Assembly: GCF_006716765.1 (NCBI RefSeq)
Contig: NZ_VFPO01000001.1
Location: 1,798,001-1,862,000, forward strand
DNA: 64,000 bases
From: Actinomadura hallensis
Lineage (GTDB): Bacteria > Actinomycetota > Actinomycetes > Streptosporangiales > Streptosporangiaceae
Direction: 5' to 3'
Below the pieces are notes generated by a model, which was not told the DNA's origin, did not search any database, and worked only from the letters and a program-made list of their open reading frames with translations. The position numbers and the translations under genes are program-made. This document shows positions 1-12,494 of this stretch, piece by piece. The first letter of the stretch is position 1; the number at the start of each line of letters is the position of its first letter.

Positions 1-1314
1 CGCGGGCGCGGCGCAGCGCAGGGCCGTCAGGCGCGCGTGCTCGCGTTCGGCGACGGCGGCGAGCAGCTCCCGGTCCTCCTTGGCCGACCACGACGCGTCC
101 AGGATGACCGTCTCGCCGAGGCGGAGCAGCCGCGTGGCGCGCTCGGCCAGCTCGCCGTAGGTGCGCCTGCTCCACTCCGGGGTGTAGATGCCGGTGCCGT
201 ACGGGGCGGCGGCCGACTCCTCGGGCGGGATGCCCGCGAGCTCCTTGCGGACGCGGTCGCTGCTGATCAGCGAGCAGCCGAGCCGGTCGGCCAGGGCGCC
301 GGCCAGCGACGTCTTCCCGGTGCCGGGAAGCCCGCCCACCAGGATGAGGCCGACCTCTCCGGCGCGCAGGTGGCGCAGCGCGACGCCCGCGTACTGCCGC
401 GCCTCGTCGGCGGCCTCCGGGACGCCCTGCCCGTAGCGCAGGGCCGCGACCTTCGCGCGCACGAACGCCCGGTAGGCGACGTAGTGGTGGCGCAGCGAGG
501 GCGGCGCCGGGTCGGCGGCGAAGCCGGCGTACCAGTCGACGAACCGCTCGGCGAGCACGGGCGCGCCGAGACGTTCGAGGTCCATGGCGAGGAACGAGGC
601 GTCGTCGAGGCCGTCCAGGCTGCGCAGCCTCTCGTCGAACTCCAGGCAGTCGAGGACGCGCGGGCCGTCGTCCAGGCAGAAGATGTCGCCGGCCAGCAGG
701 TCGCCGTGGCCGTCGACCACGCGGCCGTCGGCGATGCGCGCGTCGAACAGCTCCTTGCGTCCGGCGAGGAACGCGCGGGCGAGGTCCTCGATCTCGGTGG
801 CCGCGGCGCCGTCGATCGCGCGGTCGTGGAAGGGGCGCACCTGCTCGAAGCTGTCGTTCCAGCGGCCGAGGATCGCGTCGCGGGATCCCTCGGCGGCGAT
901 CCGGGGGCCGCGCGGCGCCTCGGCGTGCCAGGCGGCCAGGATCCGGGCGGTGTCGCGCAGGGCGTCCTCGACCGGTTCGCCCGCCTCGACGAGCGTGGAC
1001 AGGCGGCGGTCCGGCGGCATCCGCCGCATCACGACCAGATGGTCGCCGACCTCGCCGTCCGGTTTCAGGACGTCGGACACGCCGAGGTAGACGTCGGGGG
1101 CGAAGCGCCGGTTGAGCCTGACCTCCTCGTGGCACGCGCGTTCGCGCCGCTCCCGCGTGCTGAAGTCGAGGAACCCCATGTCAACGGGCTTCTTCAGCTT
1201 GTACGCACGGTCGCCCACGAAGAAGACGACGCCGATGTGGGTCTCGCTCACGGCCGCGGCATCCATCCGTTCGCCCTCCAGCATCTCGCGCTCCGCGCGG
1301 TCGACGGTGACCAT
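1..1314 (-). CDS. Bifunctional aminoglycoside-phosphotransferase-like / ATP-binding (AAA kinase) protein, 3' end cut by window edge
   Basis: About 438 residues are visible; the C-terminus lies beyond position 1. The N-terminal half has a kinase-like fold of the aminoglycoside phosphotransferase superfamily, with a VDGHGDL catalytic-loop motif followed by LDCLEFDERLR. The C-terminal half is a P-loop kinase domain with Walker A GLPGTGKTS and a downstream VILDASW strand. This two-domain layout matches the Rv2004c-type family, which I recall as a member of the M. tuberculosis DosR regulon. The substrate is unknown. The ATG at 1314 has a GAGGAGG-type ribosome site about 10 nt upstream. It lies divergently from the OsmC gene, next to a DevR/DevS system, which suggests a dormancy or stress role (inference). 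Confidence in the family is high, in function low. Confidence 0.85.
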   Translation of the reverse strand, partial: MVTVDRAEREMLEGERMDAAAVSETHIGVVFFVGDRAYKLKKPVDMGFLDFSTRERRERACHEEVRLNRRFAPDVYLGVSDVLKPDGEVGDHLVVMRRMPPDRRLSTLVEAGEPVEDALRDTARILAAWHAEAPRGPRIAAEGSRDAILGRWNDSFEQVRPFHDRAIDGAAATEIEDLARAFLAGRKELFDARIADGRVVDGHGDLLAGDIFCLDDGPRVLDCLEFDERLRSLDGLDDASFLAMDLERLGAPVLAERFVDWYAGFAADPAPPSLRHHYVAYRAFVRAKVAALRYGQGVPEAADEARQYAGVALRHLRAGEVGLILVGGLPGTGKTSLAGALADRLGCSLISSDRVRKELAGIPPEESAAAPYGTGIYTPEWSRRTYGELAERATRLLRLGETVILDASWSAKEDRELLAAVAEREHARLTALRCAAPA

Positions 1315-1489
1315 GGGCTCGCCGCCTCCTCGCCGATCACCTGCCCTGGGACCGGCCGTCGCTAACGGCCGGGGGCGAGGGTGTTCCGCGGGGCGGGCGC
1401 CCGTCGCGGGTCTCCGGGTCCGGCCTCCACGATCAGCGAATCATCCGGGGGCCGCGGTGCGCAGGGGCGACGGCCCCGCGACCGCTGGA

Positions 1490-1539
1490 CGAAGGTCCTG
1501 ACCGGGCTCGGGCCGCCCGCCCGCCCGAGAGGACCTTCG
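1490..1539. repeat. Large inverted repeat (stem-loop) in the divergent intergenic region
   Basis: Arms cgaaggtcct (1490-1499) and aggaccttcg (1530-1539) are perfect 10-bp complements. Inside them ctcggg and cccgag form a second stem. The element sits between the kinase/ATPase gene (minus, starting 1314) and the osmC-like gene (plus, starting 1611). It could be an operator or a transcript hairpin. The rest of 1315-1610 shows no gene. Confidence 0.5.
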
Positions 1540-1610
1540 CCCCTGAGCAGCGGGGGTCGGGGACCCCGATGCTGGTGGTAGGAAACCGAGATCGGTGAAG
1601 GGAGAAGCCG

Positions 1611-2024
1611 ATGGGCGAGATGACCGTGATCCACCGCGATGGCGACGCGTTCGCCGTCCTCGTCCGCGACCACGTCCTTCACGTGGATCAGCCGTACCGG
1701 GCGGGCGGCATGGACGTGGGGCCGACCCCGGTCGAGCTGTTCGTGGGATCACTGGCCGCCTGCGCCGCGTACTACGCCCGCCGCTACCTGAAGCTGCACG
1801 GGCTTCCCGCGGACGGGCTGGAGGTGTCCGCGGACTACGCCCTGAGCGCGGGCACGCCCGCACGGGTGACCCGCGTCGGCCTCCGGCTGCGGCCTCCCAT
1901 CCGGCTGGACGCGCAGACCGAGGAGGGCCTGCGGGCCGCCGTCTCGGCCTGCACCGTCCACAATTCGATCATCGATCCGCCGCGGGTCGGCGTCGACGTC
2001 GAGGCCGCGGTCCAGGCGGCCTGA
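1611..2024 (+). CDS. OsmC/Ohr family peroxide-reducing protein
   Basis: The 137-residue product has the usual OsmC length. Two family cysteines are visible, C51 in GSLAACAAYY and C114 in VSACTVHNS, as expected for thiol-dependent reduction of organic peroxides in the cytoplasm. The ATG at 1611 follows a GAAGGGAGA ribosome site. A cyclic-nucleotide-binding gene follows after 32 bp on the same strand, so the two are probably co-transcribed. The context (P-type ATPase, PPOX protein, DevRS) suggests a redox or hypoxia stress module. Whether it is a general OsmC or a YhfA-like variant cannot be told from sequence alone. Confidence 0.85.
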   Translation: MGEMTVIHRDGDAFAVLVRDHVLHVDQPYRAGGMDVGPTPVELFVGSLAACAAYYARRYLKLHGLPADGLEVSADYALSAGTPARVTRVGLRLRPPIRLDAQTEEGLRAAVSACTVHNSIIDPPRVGVDVEAAVQAA

Positions 2025-2056
2025 ACCGGCGGCGGAGCACAAGGGGGGTGACACGA

Positions 2057-2524
2057 GTGACCGGCATGACCGTCGCCGACCTCGGCCGGGAGCCGTTCCT
2101 GCGCGGGATGCGCGGCGCGGACCTGGCCAGGCTGGCGACCGCGGCACGGCCGGTGGAGATACCGGCGGGCCGCCGCATCCTCACGGAGTCCGCGCCGGCG
2201 GAGAACTTCTGGCTCGTCCGCGAGGGGACCGTGGACCTGGACCTGAAGCTGCCCGGGCAGGGGACGACCGTCATCGACACGCTCGGGCCCGGCATGGTGC
2301 TCGGGTGGTCCTGGATGTTCCGCCCGTACCGGTGGCGGTTCGGGGCGGTCGCGCGGACGCGGGTCGAGGCCGTCGAGTTCGACGGGCGCCTCGTCCGCAC
2401 GCTGAGCGCGGTCGACCCGTCCCTCGGCTACGAGCTGACGCGCCGCTTCGCCGAGGTGATGGCGGAGCGCCTCCAGTCGGCCCGCCTGCGCATGGCCGAT
2501 CTCTCCATGGCCCCCGCGGGCTGA
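2057..2524 (+). CDS. Stand-alone cyclic-nucleotide-binding domain protein (Crp-like, no HTH)
   Basis: The 155-residue product is a single cNMP-binding beta-roll: residues about 8-110 include EIPAGRRILTESAPAENFW and VREGTVDLDL, then LGPGMVLGWSWMF. The C-terminal helix ends around residue 150, so there is no DNA-binding winged helix as in Crp/Fnr. The canonical phosphate-binding cassette GE(L/I)A...R(T/S)A is replaced by GMVLGWSW, so cAMP binding is doubtful. GTG 2057 is chosen because GGGGGG lies 8 nt upstream; ATG 2066 would leave too long a spacer. It is probably an operon partner of the OsmC gene and a cytoplasmic sensor or adaptor. Such single-domain proteins also occur beside DevRS-type genes (recalled, not checked). 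Confidence 0.78.
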   Translation: MTGMTVADLGREPFLRGMRGADLARLATAARPVEIPAGRRILTESAPAENFWLVREGTVDLDLKLPGQGTTVIDTLGPGMVLGWSWMFRPYRWRFGAVARTRVEAVEFDGRLVRTLSAVDPSLGYELTRRFAEVMAERLQSARLRMADLSMAPAG

Positions 2525-2614
2525 ACTCGGACCCGTCGACTTCGCGCTGCCCCGGGATTCCCCCCTTCGCCCCCTCCCCTGGCTGACGGCCGTGTCGGCT
2601 CCCCCCACCCACCG

Positions 2615-5247
<2,633 letters not shown>

Positions 5248-5251
<4 letters not shown>

Positions 5252-5676
5252 ACCGGGGCGGTCAGGTCCCGCGCCGGGATGCGGCGCCCGTTGACGAGTT
5301 CGGGCCTGAGGCAGATGTAGCGGTCGCGCTCGCCGGGCGCCCAGGTCCGCAGGGGGAGCCGGTCGAGGCCCCGCACCTCCTCCGCGGCGGTGACGTGGCG
5401 GGCCGGGCCGACGGCGACGACCGACCAGCCGCTCTGCGCGTCGGCGTCGATCTCGTCGATCTCGAACGCGACGATGGTCCCGGTGGCGGCGGTGGCCAGC
5501 CGGGAGGCGCTCGACGTCTTGATCACGATGTCCGTGCCGTCGAACACGAAGTTGACCGGCTGGACGGCCGGGAGCGCCTGGTGGGTGAACACGATCCGGC
5601 CGATCGGGACGCGGGAGAGCAGCCTCAGGCACTCGTCCCGGTCGAGGATCTCCAGACCGCTGTGGTCGTGGTCCAT
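5248..5676 (-). CDS. Pyridoxamine 5'-phosphate oxidase (PPOX)-fold family protein
   Basis: The 142-residue product begins with LDRDECLRLLSRVPIGRIVFT and continues with the split-barrel pattern of PPOX-fold proteins (PAVQPVNFVFDGTDIVIKT, then GTIVAFEIDEIDADAQSGWSVVAVGPARHV). Members bind FMN or F420 and often act in redox chemistry; a true PdxH role is unlikely because that enzyme is longer. ATG 5676 is preceded by GAGAAGG with 8 nt spacing. It is the first gene of a two-gene operon with the P-type ATPase (4-bp ATGA overlap). A perfect DosR-like inverted repeat ends 36 bp upstream of the start. Confidence 0.85.
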
Positions 5677-5711
5677 GTCCACAGCCTTCTCATTCGGGTG
5701 ACGAACCGGCA

Positions 5712-5725
5712 GGGACCTTGGTCCC
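5712..5725. promoter_or_regulatory. DosR/DevR-box-like operator upstream of the PPOX-ATPase operon
   Basis: GGGACCTTGGTCCC is an inverted repeat of two 6-bp arms around TT. The same 14-mer, in the opposite orientation, lies in the devR-devS intergenic region. The DosR consensus is TTSGGGACTWWAGTCCCSAA; the two changed bases are compensatory and keep the symmetry. It is 36 bp upstream of the PPOX start codon. Confidence 0.72.
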
Positions 5726-5777
5726 GGCGAACGGCCCTCCGGGGCGGGTCCCCGTCCGCGCGCCGGGCGGCGGGGGA

Positions 5778-8320
<2,543 letters not shown>

Positions 8321-8358
8321 CCGGGCGGGGACGCCGCGTCGCGCGGCCCGAAGAGGCC

Positions 8359-8541
8359 TCAGGACCCGGTGAAGTCGTCGCGGGACAGGCCCTTCTCCGC
8401 CATCCGGTCCTCCAGCTCGGCGCCGAGCTCCCGGCGCGTGTCGGGCTCCCGCCTGGGCTCCTGCTCGGGGTTCCCGCCCGGCTTCGTCACGACCTGGTCC
8501 GTGTCGTCGGTCTTCGGCGTGTTCTCCTCGGGAGTCGTCAT
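8359..8541 (-). CDS. Small acidic hypothetical protein (60 aa)
   Basis: A 60-residue, hydrophilic, Glu/Asp/Arg-rich protein with no membrane segment or recognised domain. The ATG at 8541 follows a GGGGCGGAG ribosome site. It is convergent with the DevS-like kinase and ends 38 bp from it. The short helix near the C-terminus (LGAELEDRMAEKGLSRDDF) is the only obvious structure. It could be a small stress protein; there is no evidence for function. Confidence 0.5.
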   Translation of the reverse strand: MTTPEENTPKTDDTDQVVTKPGGNPEQEPRREPDTRRELGAELEDRMAEKGLSRDDFTGS

Positions 8542-8611
8542 CTCCGCCCCTCGTCGTCGACTGCCGCCGGCGCCTGTCGGGGCACCGGCATCGGCCGGGC
8601 TACCCGGCGAG

Positions 8612-8686
8612 GCCGCGGTCTAACGGACAAGGCGTGCTCTTACGGGCAGGGCGCTGTCTGACGGTCAGGGCGCGGTCTACCGGCTC
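8612..8686. repeat. Degenerate tandem repeat, about 19-bp period, four copies
   Basis: Four imperfect copies of a unit like gcggtctaacggacaag occur at 8612-8631, 8632-8649, 8650-8668 and 8669-8686, each with a (g/c)tct-acgg core. They cover the gap before, and the last 10 bp of, the minus-strand gene ending at 8677. This could be regulator-binding iterons or slipped-strand duplication. Confidence 0.45.
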
Positions 8687-9162
8687 GCATGGGCGCGGCC
8701 GGTACGGGAACGGCCCCGGCCCGCGGTTCTCCCTCCCGTGTTCTCCGCGCGGTGCAGGGCGGACGCGATCTCCTCCAGGCGGCGCGCCGCGGCGGGGGAG
8801 TCGGCGAGGGTGAGGGTGAGCCCCGGGTGGCGCAGCAGGCCCGTGGGGTCCACGCCGCGGATGGGCCGGTGGAACCGGATGCACACGCCCTGCTCGGCGC
8901 TGGTGCCCAGGGTGAGCCCCCGGTCGGCCCACGACACGCGCACGCCCGCCACCTTCCAGGTGGCGTAGGGGCCGGTGACCTCGGCGCCGGTGATGTTCTC
9001 CAGTGGCGTGCGGATCGTCCAGGGCCCGAAGCGGACGACGAGCCTGGACGCGGTGATCAGCGCGTAGGCGGTGCTGGGACGGACTCCCATCAGCGACAGC
9101 GGGCGCTGCAGCCGGCGGTCGAAGGCGAAATCGAAGCGTTCGGCCTCGGATATCGAAGGCAT
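8677..9162 (-). CDS. Conserved hypothetical protein (161 aa)
   Basis: The 161-residue product is mostly beta-strand-like (TAYALITASRLVVRFGPWTIRTPLENITGAEV, written here in parts: RLVVRFGPWTIRTPLENITG), resembling a PH-like barrel with a basic C-terminal tail. It has no signal peptide or membrane helix. The pattern of a strand reading 'PWTIRTPLENI' then 'GVRVSWADRGLTLGTS' is familiar from actinobacterial hypothetical proteins, but I cannot name a function. Its start, ATG 9162, follows GGGGGGAGCC. The gene upstream on the same strand starts 858 bp away and ends 132 bp away. Confidence 0.65.
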   Translation of the reverse strand: MPSISEAERFDFAFDRRLQRPLSLMGVRPSTAYALITASRLVVRFGPWTIRTPLENITGAEVTGPYATWKVAGVRVSWADRGLTLGTSAEQGVCIRFHRPIRGVDPTGLLRHPGLTLTLADSPAAARRLEEIASALHRAENTGGRTAGRGRSRTGRAHASR

Positions 9163-9294
9163 GGTGGCTCCCCCCGTTGAGCGGTTGTGGTGCGATGACT
9201 ACCCGTACTGGCCCCGGCTAGCGGCGGCGGAACGAGAAACTTGCGTAACGTTCGCGGTCCGCGCGTTCACCCTCCGCCGCGGTCCGCAGGCCGG

Positions 9295-10020
9295 TCACGG
9301 CCCGTCGACGCGCCCGGTGGATCTCCGACGGATCGACGCCGTCCCGGCCGCGTCCGCCCCGGCGGCCATCGGCCCGGCGGCCGTCCCGCGCGCGGCGAGT
9401 GCGGAGAGCGTGAGCGCCTCCATCCGGCGGCACGCCCGCCGGTAGAACTTCTCCTGCATGTACCGGCCGAACACCGCGAAGCCGAGACGCACGACGGGGT
9501 TCGGGTCCGACGACCCCTGCGAGAAGGCGTGCACGTGGAACTCCACCTCGCCGGTGTCGAGCCACTTGCGCACCTCCTGGTCCATCTGGCCGCGTTCGAG
9601 GTGCCCTTCGAGCGTCCGGTAGTTCCACCCGTACACCCTGGCCCGGCGGCCGTCGTCCTCGACGACGCCGTCCACGACGTCGCCGATCCGCAGCCCCAGA
9701 TAGAAGCGCAGCCCGTAGAACCGGGCTTCGAGGAGCATGTCCCGGCCCGGCTCCGGCGGGCCCGAGTGGAGGATCTCCCGGATGATGGCCGGGTCGGCGT
9801 ACTGGTAGTCCCGCACGAGGTCGCGGGCGGTCTCCCACGGTCCCCCGGGGACCGGCGGCCCGGGCGGCTCGGACGGCAGCGGCTGCCGGTAGTCGTCCAC
9901 GTGCCAGCCGCTCTCGGGACGGTGCACGTCGTGCTCGCCGGGATCGAAGTTGAGGGCCCGGCGCCCGAGGTCGGTGTGCAGGCGCCGCATGTGCCGCTGG
10001 ACGAACCTCGACCTTTTCAC
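9295..10020 (-). CDS. DUF1990 family protein
   Basis: The 241-residue product has a DUF1990-type core (about 75-205) with DMLLEARFYGLRFYLGLRIG, YGWNYRTLEGHLERGQM and a segment ending FYRRACRRMEAL. These proteins have an SRPBCC-like lipid-binding fold (family knowledge). It lies 14 bp downstream of a second gene with a DUF1990-like N-terminal half on the same strand; the two share the TLxGHLExG motif. They form an operon that is divergent from the carotenoid genes, so a role with hydrophobic pigment or lipid is an attractive guess. The C-terminal 35 residues are low-complexity Ala/Gly/Arg. ATG 10020 has a GGAAGG-like site upstream only if the two genes are co-transcribed. Confidence 0.75.
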   Translation of the reverse strand: MKRSRFVQRHMRRLHTDLGRRALNFDPGEHDVHRPESGWHVDDYRQPLPSEPPGPPVPGGPWETARDLVRDYQYADPAIIREILHSGPPEPGRDMLLEARFYGLRFYLGLRIGDVVDGVVEDDGRRARVYGWNYRTLEGHLERGQMDQEVRKWLDTGEVEFHVHAFSQGSSDPNPVVRLGFAVFGRYMQEKFYRRACRRMEALTLSALAARGTAAGPMAAGADAAGTASIRRRSTGRVDGP

Positions 10021-10034
10021 GGGAAGGACCTCAT

Positions 10035-11521
10035 CTAACCGACTTCACCGGCGGGCGGTCGCGGGCCGGACGCGCATCGGCGGTACGGCGGTCGGCGGCC
10101 TGGACGTCCCTGTAGGTGCGGCCGCGCACCTGCTGCAGCAGTCCCGAGGGAGGCAGGTCCCTGATGGGATGCCGGGCGGGATCGAAGCGCATCGGCGCGG
10201 TCTCGTCGCTCCGCACCGGGCCCGTGAGCCGCAGTTCGCCGAACCGCTCCCACCCGCCGAACTCGGTCGCCACCACCAGGTCGAACAGCAGCGGGCCCCG
10301 TTCCAGCGCGTGCGCGAGGTCCGCGGGGCGGGCGGGGACGGGTCCCGTCCGCGCCGCGGCGCCGAGCAGCACGCGCTGGTCACCGGCCCGGTAGGGGAGC
10401 AGGGAACCGTAAAAGGCCGGGCTCCACCTGGTCATGGGGTACAGCAGGCGGCGGCCGAGCAGGGAGGTCCCGGTGGTGGCCAGCAGCAGCTCGGCGATGG
10501 CGCCGTCCTCGGCCGCGGCTCCCCCGCCGGGCCCGCCGGCCGCCTCCTCGGCGGTCTCCGGCTGCAGCCAGCGCAGCGCCAGGCCGAGCACGTCCGGCAG
10601 CGGGGCCGGCAGTCCCGCCGCCCGGGACAGCCTGGCCGTCCCCCGCAGTTCGGCGGCGCGGTCCAGCAGCGGGACGCCCCAGTACCGCGATGTCCCGTGC
10701 AGATCCAGGACGGCGTCGACCACGAGCCCCCGCGGGTGCAGGGGCCGCCCGCCGCGCAGCCGCGCGGCCAGCGCGAAGGTCCGCGCGAACGCCGCCGTCA
10801 CCGCCCGGGTGACCGGCGCCCCGCCCTGCCCGGGGACGTCCGCCCGCTCGGTCTCGACCATCACCTTCCCGGCCGCCCGGCCGCCCGCGAGCTCGGCGAC
10901 CCGGCCGCAGAAGTGCGTCCACATGTGGAGCTGCATCTCCTTCGCGATGCCCACGCTCGCGTAGAGGACCGCGGCGAGCCGGTCGCCGCTGCGCGCCCAC
11001 GACTCGATCGTGAAGAGGATGTCGCCGTTGCCCGCGTCCGCCGCCCGGAACTCGATCTCGCCGGCCTCCAGGTGCCCCTGCAGCGTCGCGAACCGGAAGG
11101 ACGTGGCGGTCTTCTCCACCACCCGGACCGGGCAGTTCCACGGGCCCGGCATGTGGACGAGATACTCGTCCCCGGTCTCCAGGGACCCCGGCGCTCCCGA
11201 GATCTTGTCGAACACCGCGACCTCCACCGGCGAGGCGGCGTTGAGGTCCGCCCCGAGCCGCTCCATCAGCCCCGCCGCGGTCAGCGGGCTGCCGGTGATG
11301 CGGACGAGGTAGCGCCGCTGGTAGACCGGCCCCACGCCCTGCCGCGCGTCCTGGACCCGGTCCCCTTCGTGGCGCGGGACCTGCCCCACCTCCGACAGCG
11401 CTTCCGTGCTGATCCTGCGGCGCGGCGTCCGTCGGGAGCGCAGTACCCACCGCCACGCCGCGATTCCCATTCCCGCGGGCCAGCGCACCGCCCGCACGCG
11501 CCGCAGCCAGCGTCCTCGCAC
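10035..11521 (-). CDS. Fusion: DUF1990-like domain plus catalase-like domain (496 aa)
   Basis: The N-terminal part (about 70-225) is DUF1990/SRPBCC-like: EVAVFDKISGAPG, FATLQGHLEAGEIEF, FTIESWARSGDRL. The C-terminal part (about 255-450) starts HPRGLVVDAVLDLHGTSRYWGVPLL and continues RLSRAAGLPAPLPDVLGLALR, the pattern of the catalase-like superfamily; the catalytic His and heme Tyr of true catalases are not evident, so catalase activity is doubtful. Annotation pipelines sometimes label such C-terminal domains 'phosphodiesterase'. GTG 11521 is used because GGAGG lies 6 nt upstream. The gene is first in an operon with the single-domain DUF1990 gene and divergent from the carotenoid cluster across 169 bp. 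Confidence 0.72.
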
Positions 11522-11690
11522 CGCTTCCCTCCGAGATGTTCGCCGTCGCCGGCCCGCTCGACGTCCCGGGGGGTGACGCGGCGGGGCCTACCCGGCCTGA
11601 CCAGGCCGAACCATCCGCGCGGGGGTCACATGGTCGCCGTCTCACCGGGAACAAGCGCAGCGGTGGCGGCGCCTGGCGAGAAGGACGGTC

Positions 11691-12494
11691 ATGGGGGAAG
11701 TGCGCGGGCGGTGGGCCGGGCGGCGCGTGCGCGGCGCCCGGCCTGGTCGGCGGCGGCCGGGGGCCTGGGCGCTCGCCGGGGCCGGGCTCCTCGCCGCGAT
11801 GGTGGTCGCGCAGGTCGTGTCGGGCCTGCGCCCGGAGCCGGTCCGGCTGACGAGCGTCATCGTGGTGCTGCTGGCGGCGAGCGCCGTGGCGTTCCTCGCG
11901 GGACGGGACGGCGCCGGGCGCGCGGCCGGGGCCTTCGGCGCCGCGGCGGCCGCGGGGTACGCGGCGGAGTGGATCGGCGTCCGCACCGGCGTGCCGTTCG
12001 GGGAGTACTCCTACACCTCGCTGCTGCGCCCCCGGCTCGGCGGGGTCCCGGTGATCGTGGCGGTGGCCTGGGGCGGCATGGGGCTGGCCGCGCACGCGGT
12101 CGCCACCGCGATCGTCCCGGGCGGCGGGATCGGGCGGTGGCTGACCGGCGCGGCCGCGCTGACGGCGTGGGACCTGTTCCTCGACCCGCAGATGCTCCGG
12201 CTGGGCCTGTGGACGTGGGCGGGCGAGGGAGCCTACCGGGGCGTCCCGGTCAGCAATTTCGCCGGCTGGCTGGTGGTGTCGCTGCTGGTCGTGGGAATGA
12301 TCGACCTGATCGTCGGGCGGAGGGGCGCGGCCGCGTCCGGGGGGCTCGTCGCGATCTACGGGGTGATGACGGTGATGGAGACGCTGGCGTTCGCGGCGGT
12401 GTTCGAGCCGCCGGACCGGCTGGTGGCGCTGGCCGGCGGGGCGGCGATGGGGGCGTTCGCCGCCCTGGCGTGGAGGCGCGGATGGCCGAGGTGA
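11691..12494 (+). CDS. cruF: Carotenoid biosynthesis protein, CruF-type 1',2'-hydratase family (DUF422)
   Basis: The 267-residue integral membrane protein has about seven hydrophobic segments. It carries motifs of the CruF/bisanhydrobacterioruberin-hydratase family: AEWIGVRTGVPFGEYSY, TAWDLFLDPQM and VPVSNFAGW. Members add water to a psi end of acyclic or monocyclic carotenoids, making a 1'-hydroxyl that can be glycosylated. It is first of three plus-strand genes and overlaps the next one by 13 bp. ATG 11691 has GAGAAGGACGG upstream. With no cyclase in view, lycopene-like acyclic carotenoid is the likely substrate (inference). Confidence 0.83.
   Translation: MGEVRGRWAGRRVRGARPGRRRPGAWALAGAGLLAAMVVAQVVSGLRPEPVRLTSVIVVLLAASAVAFLAGRDGAGRAAGAFGAAAAAGYAAEWIGVRTGVPFGEYSYTSLLRPRLGGVPVIVAVAWGGMGLAAHAVATAIVPGGGIGRWLTGAAALTAWDLFLDPQMLRLGLWTWAGEGAYRGVPVSNFAGWLVVSLLVVGMIDLIVGRRGAAASGGLVAIYGVMTVMETLAFAAVFEPPDRLVALAGGAAMGAFAALAWRRGWPR

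Noticed and set aside
1557-1569. TCGGGGACCCCGA as a third DosR box
   Set aside because: It has a GGGAC core but the half-site spacing and second arm do not fit the box seen at 5712 and 6547. It is kept only as an unexplained palindrome.
9950-12481. A long plus-strand extension upstream of the desaturase start
   Set aside because: It runs antisense to the DUF1990 genes and through the CruF gene in another frame; the FAD motif begins at 12482.
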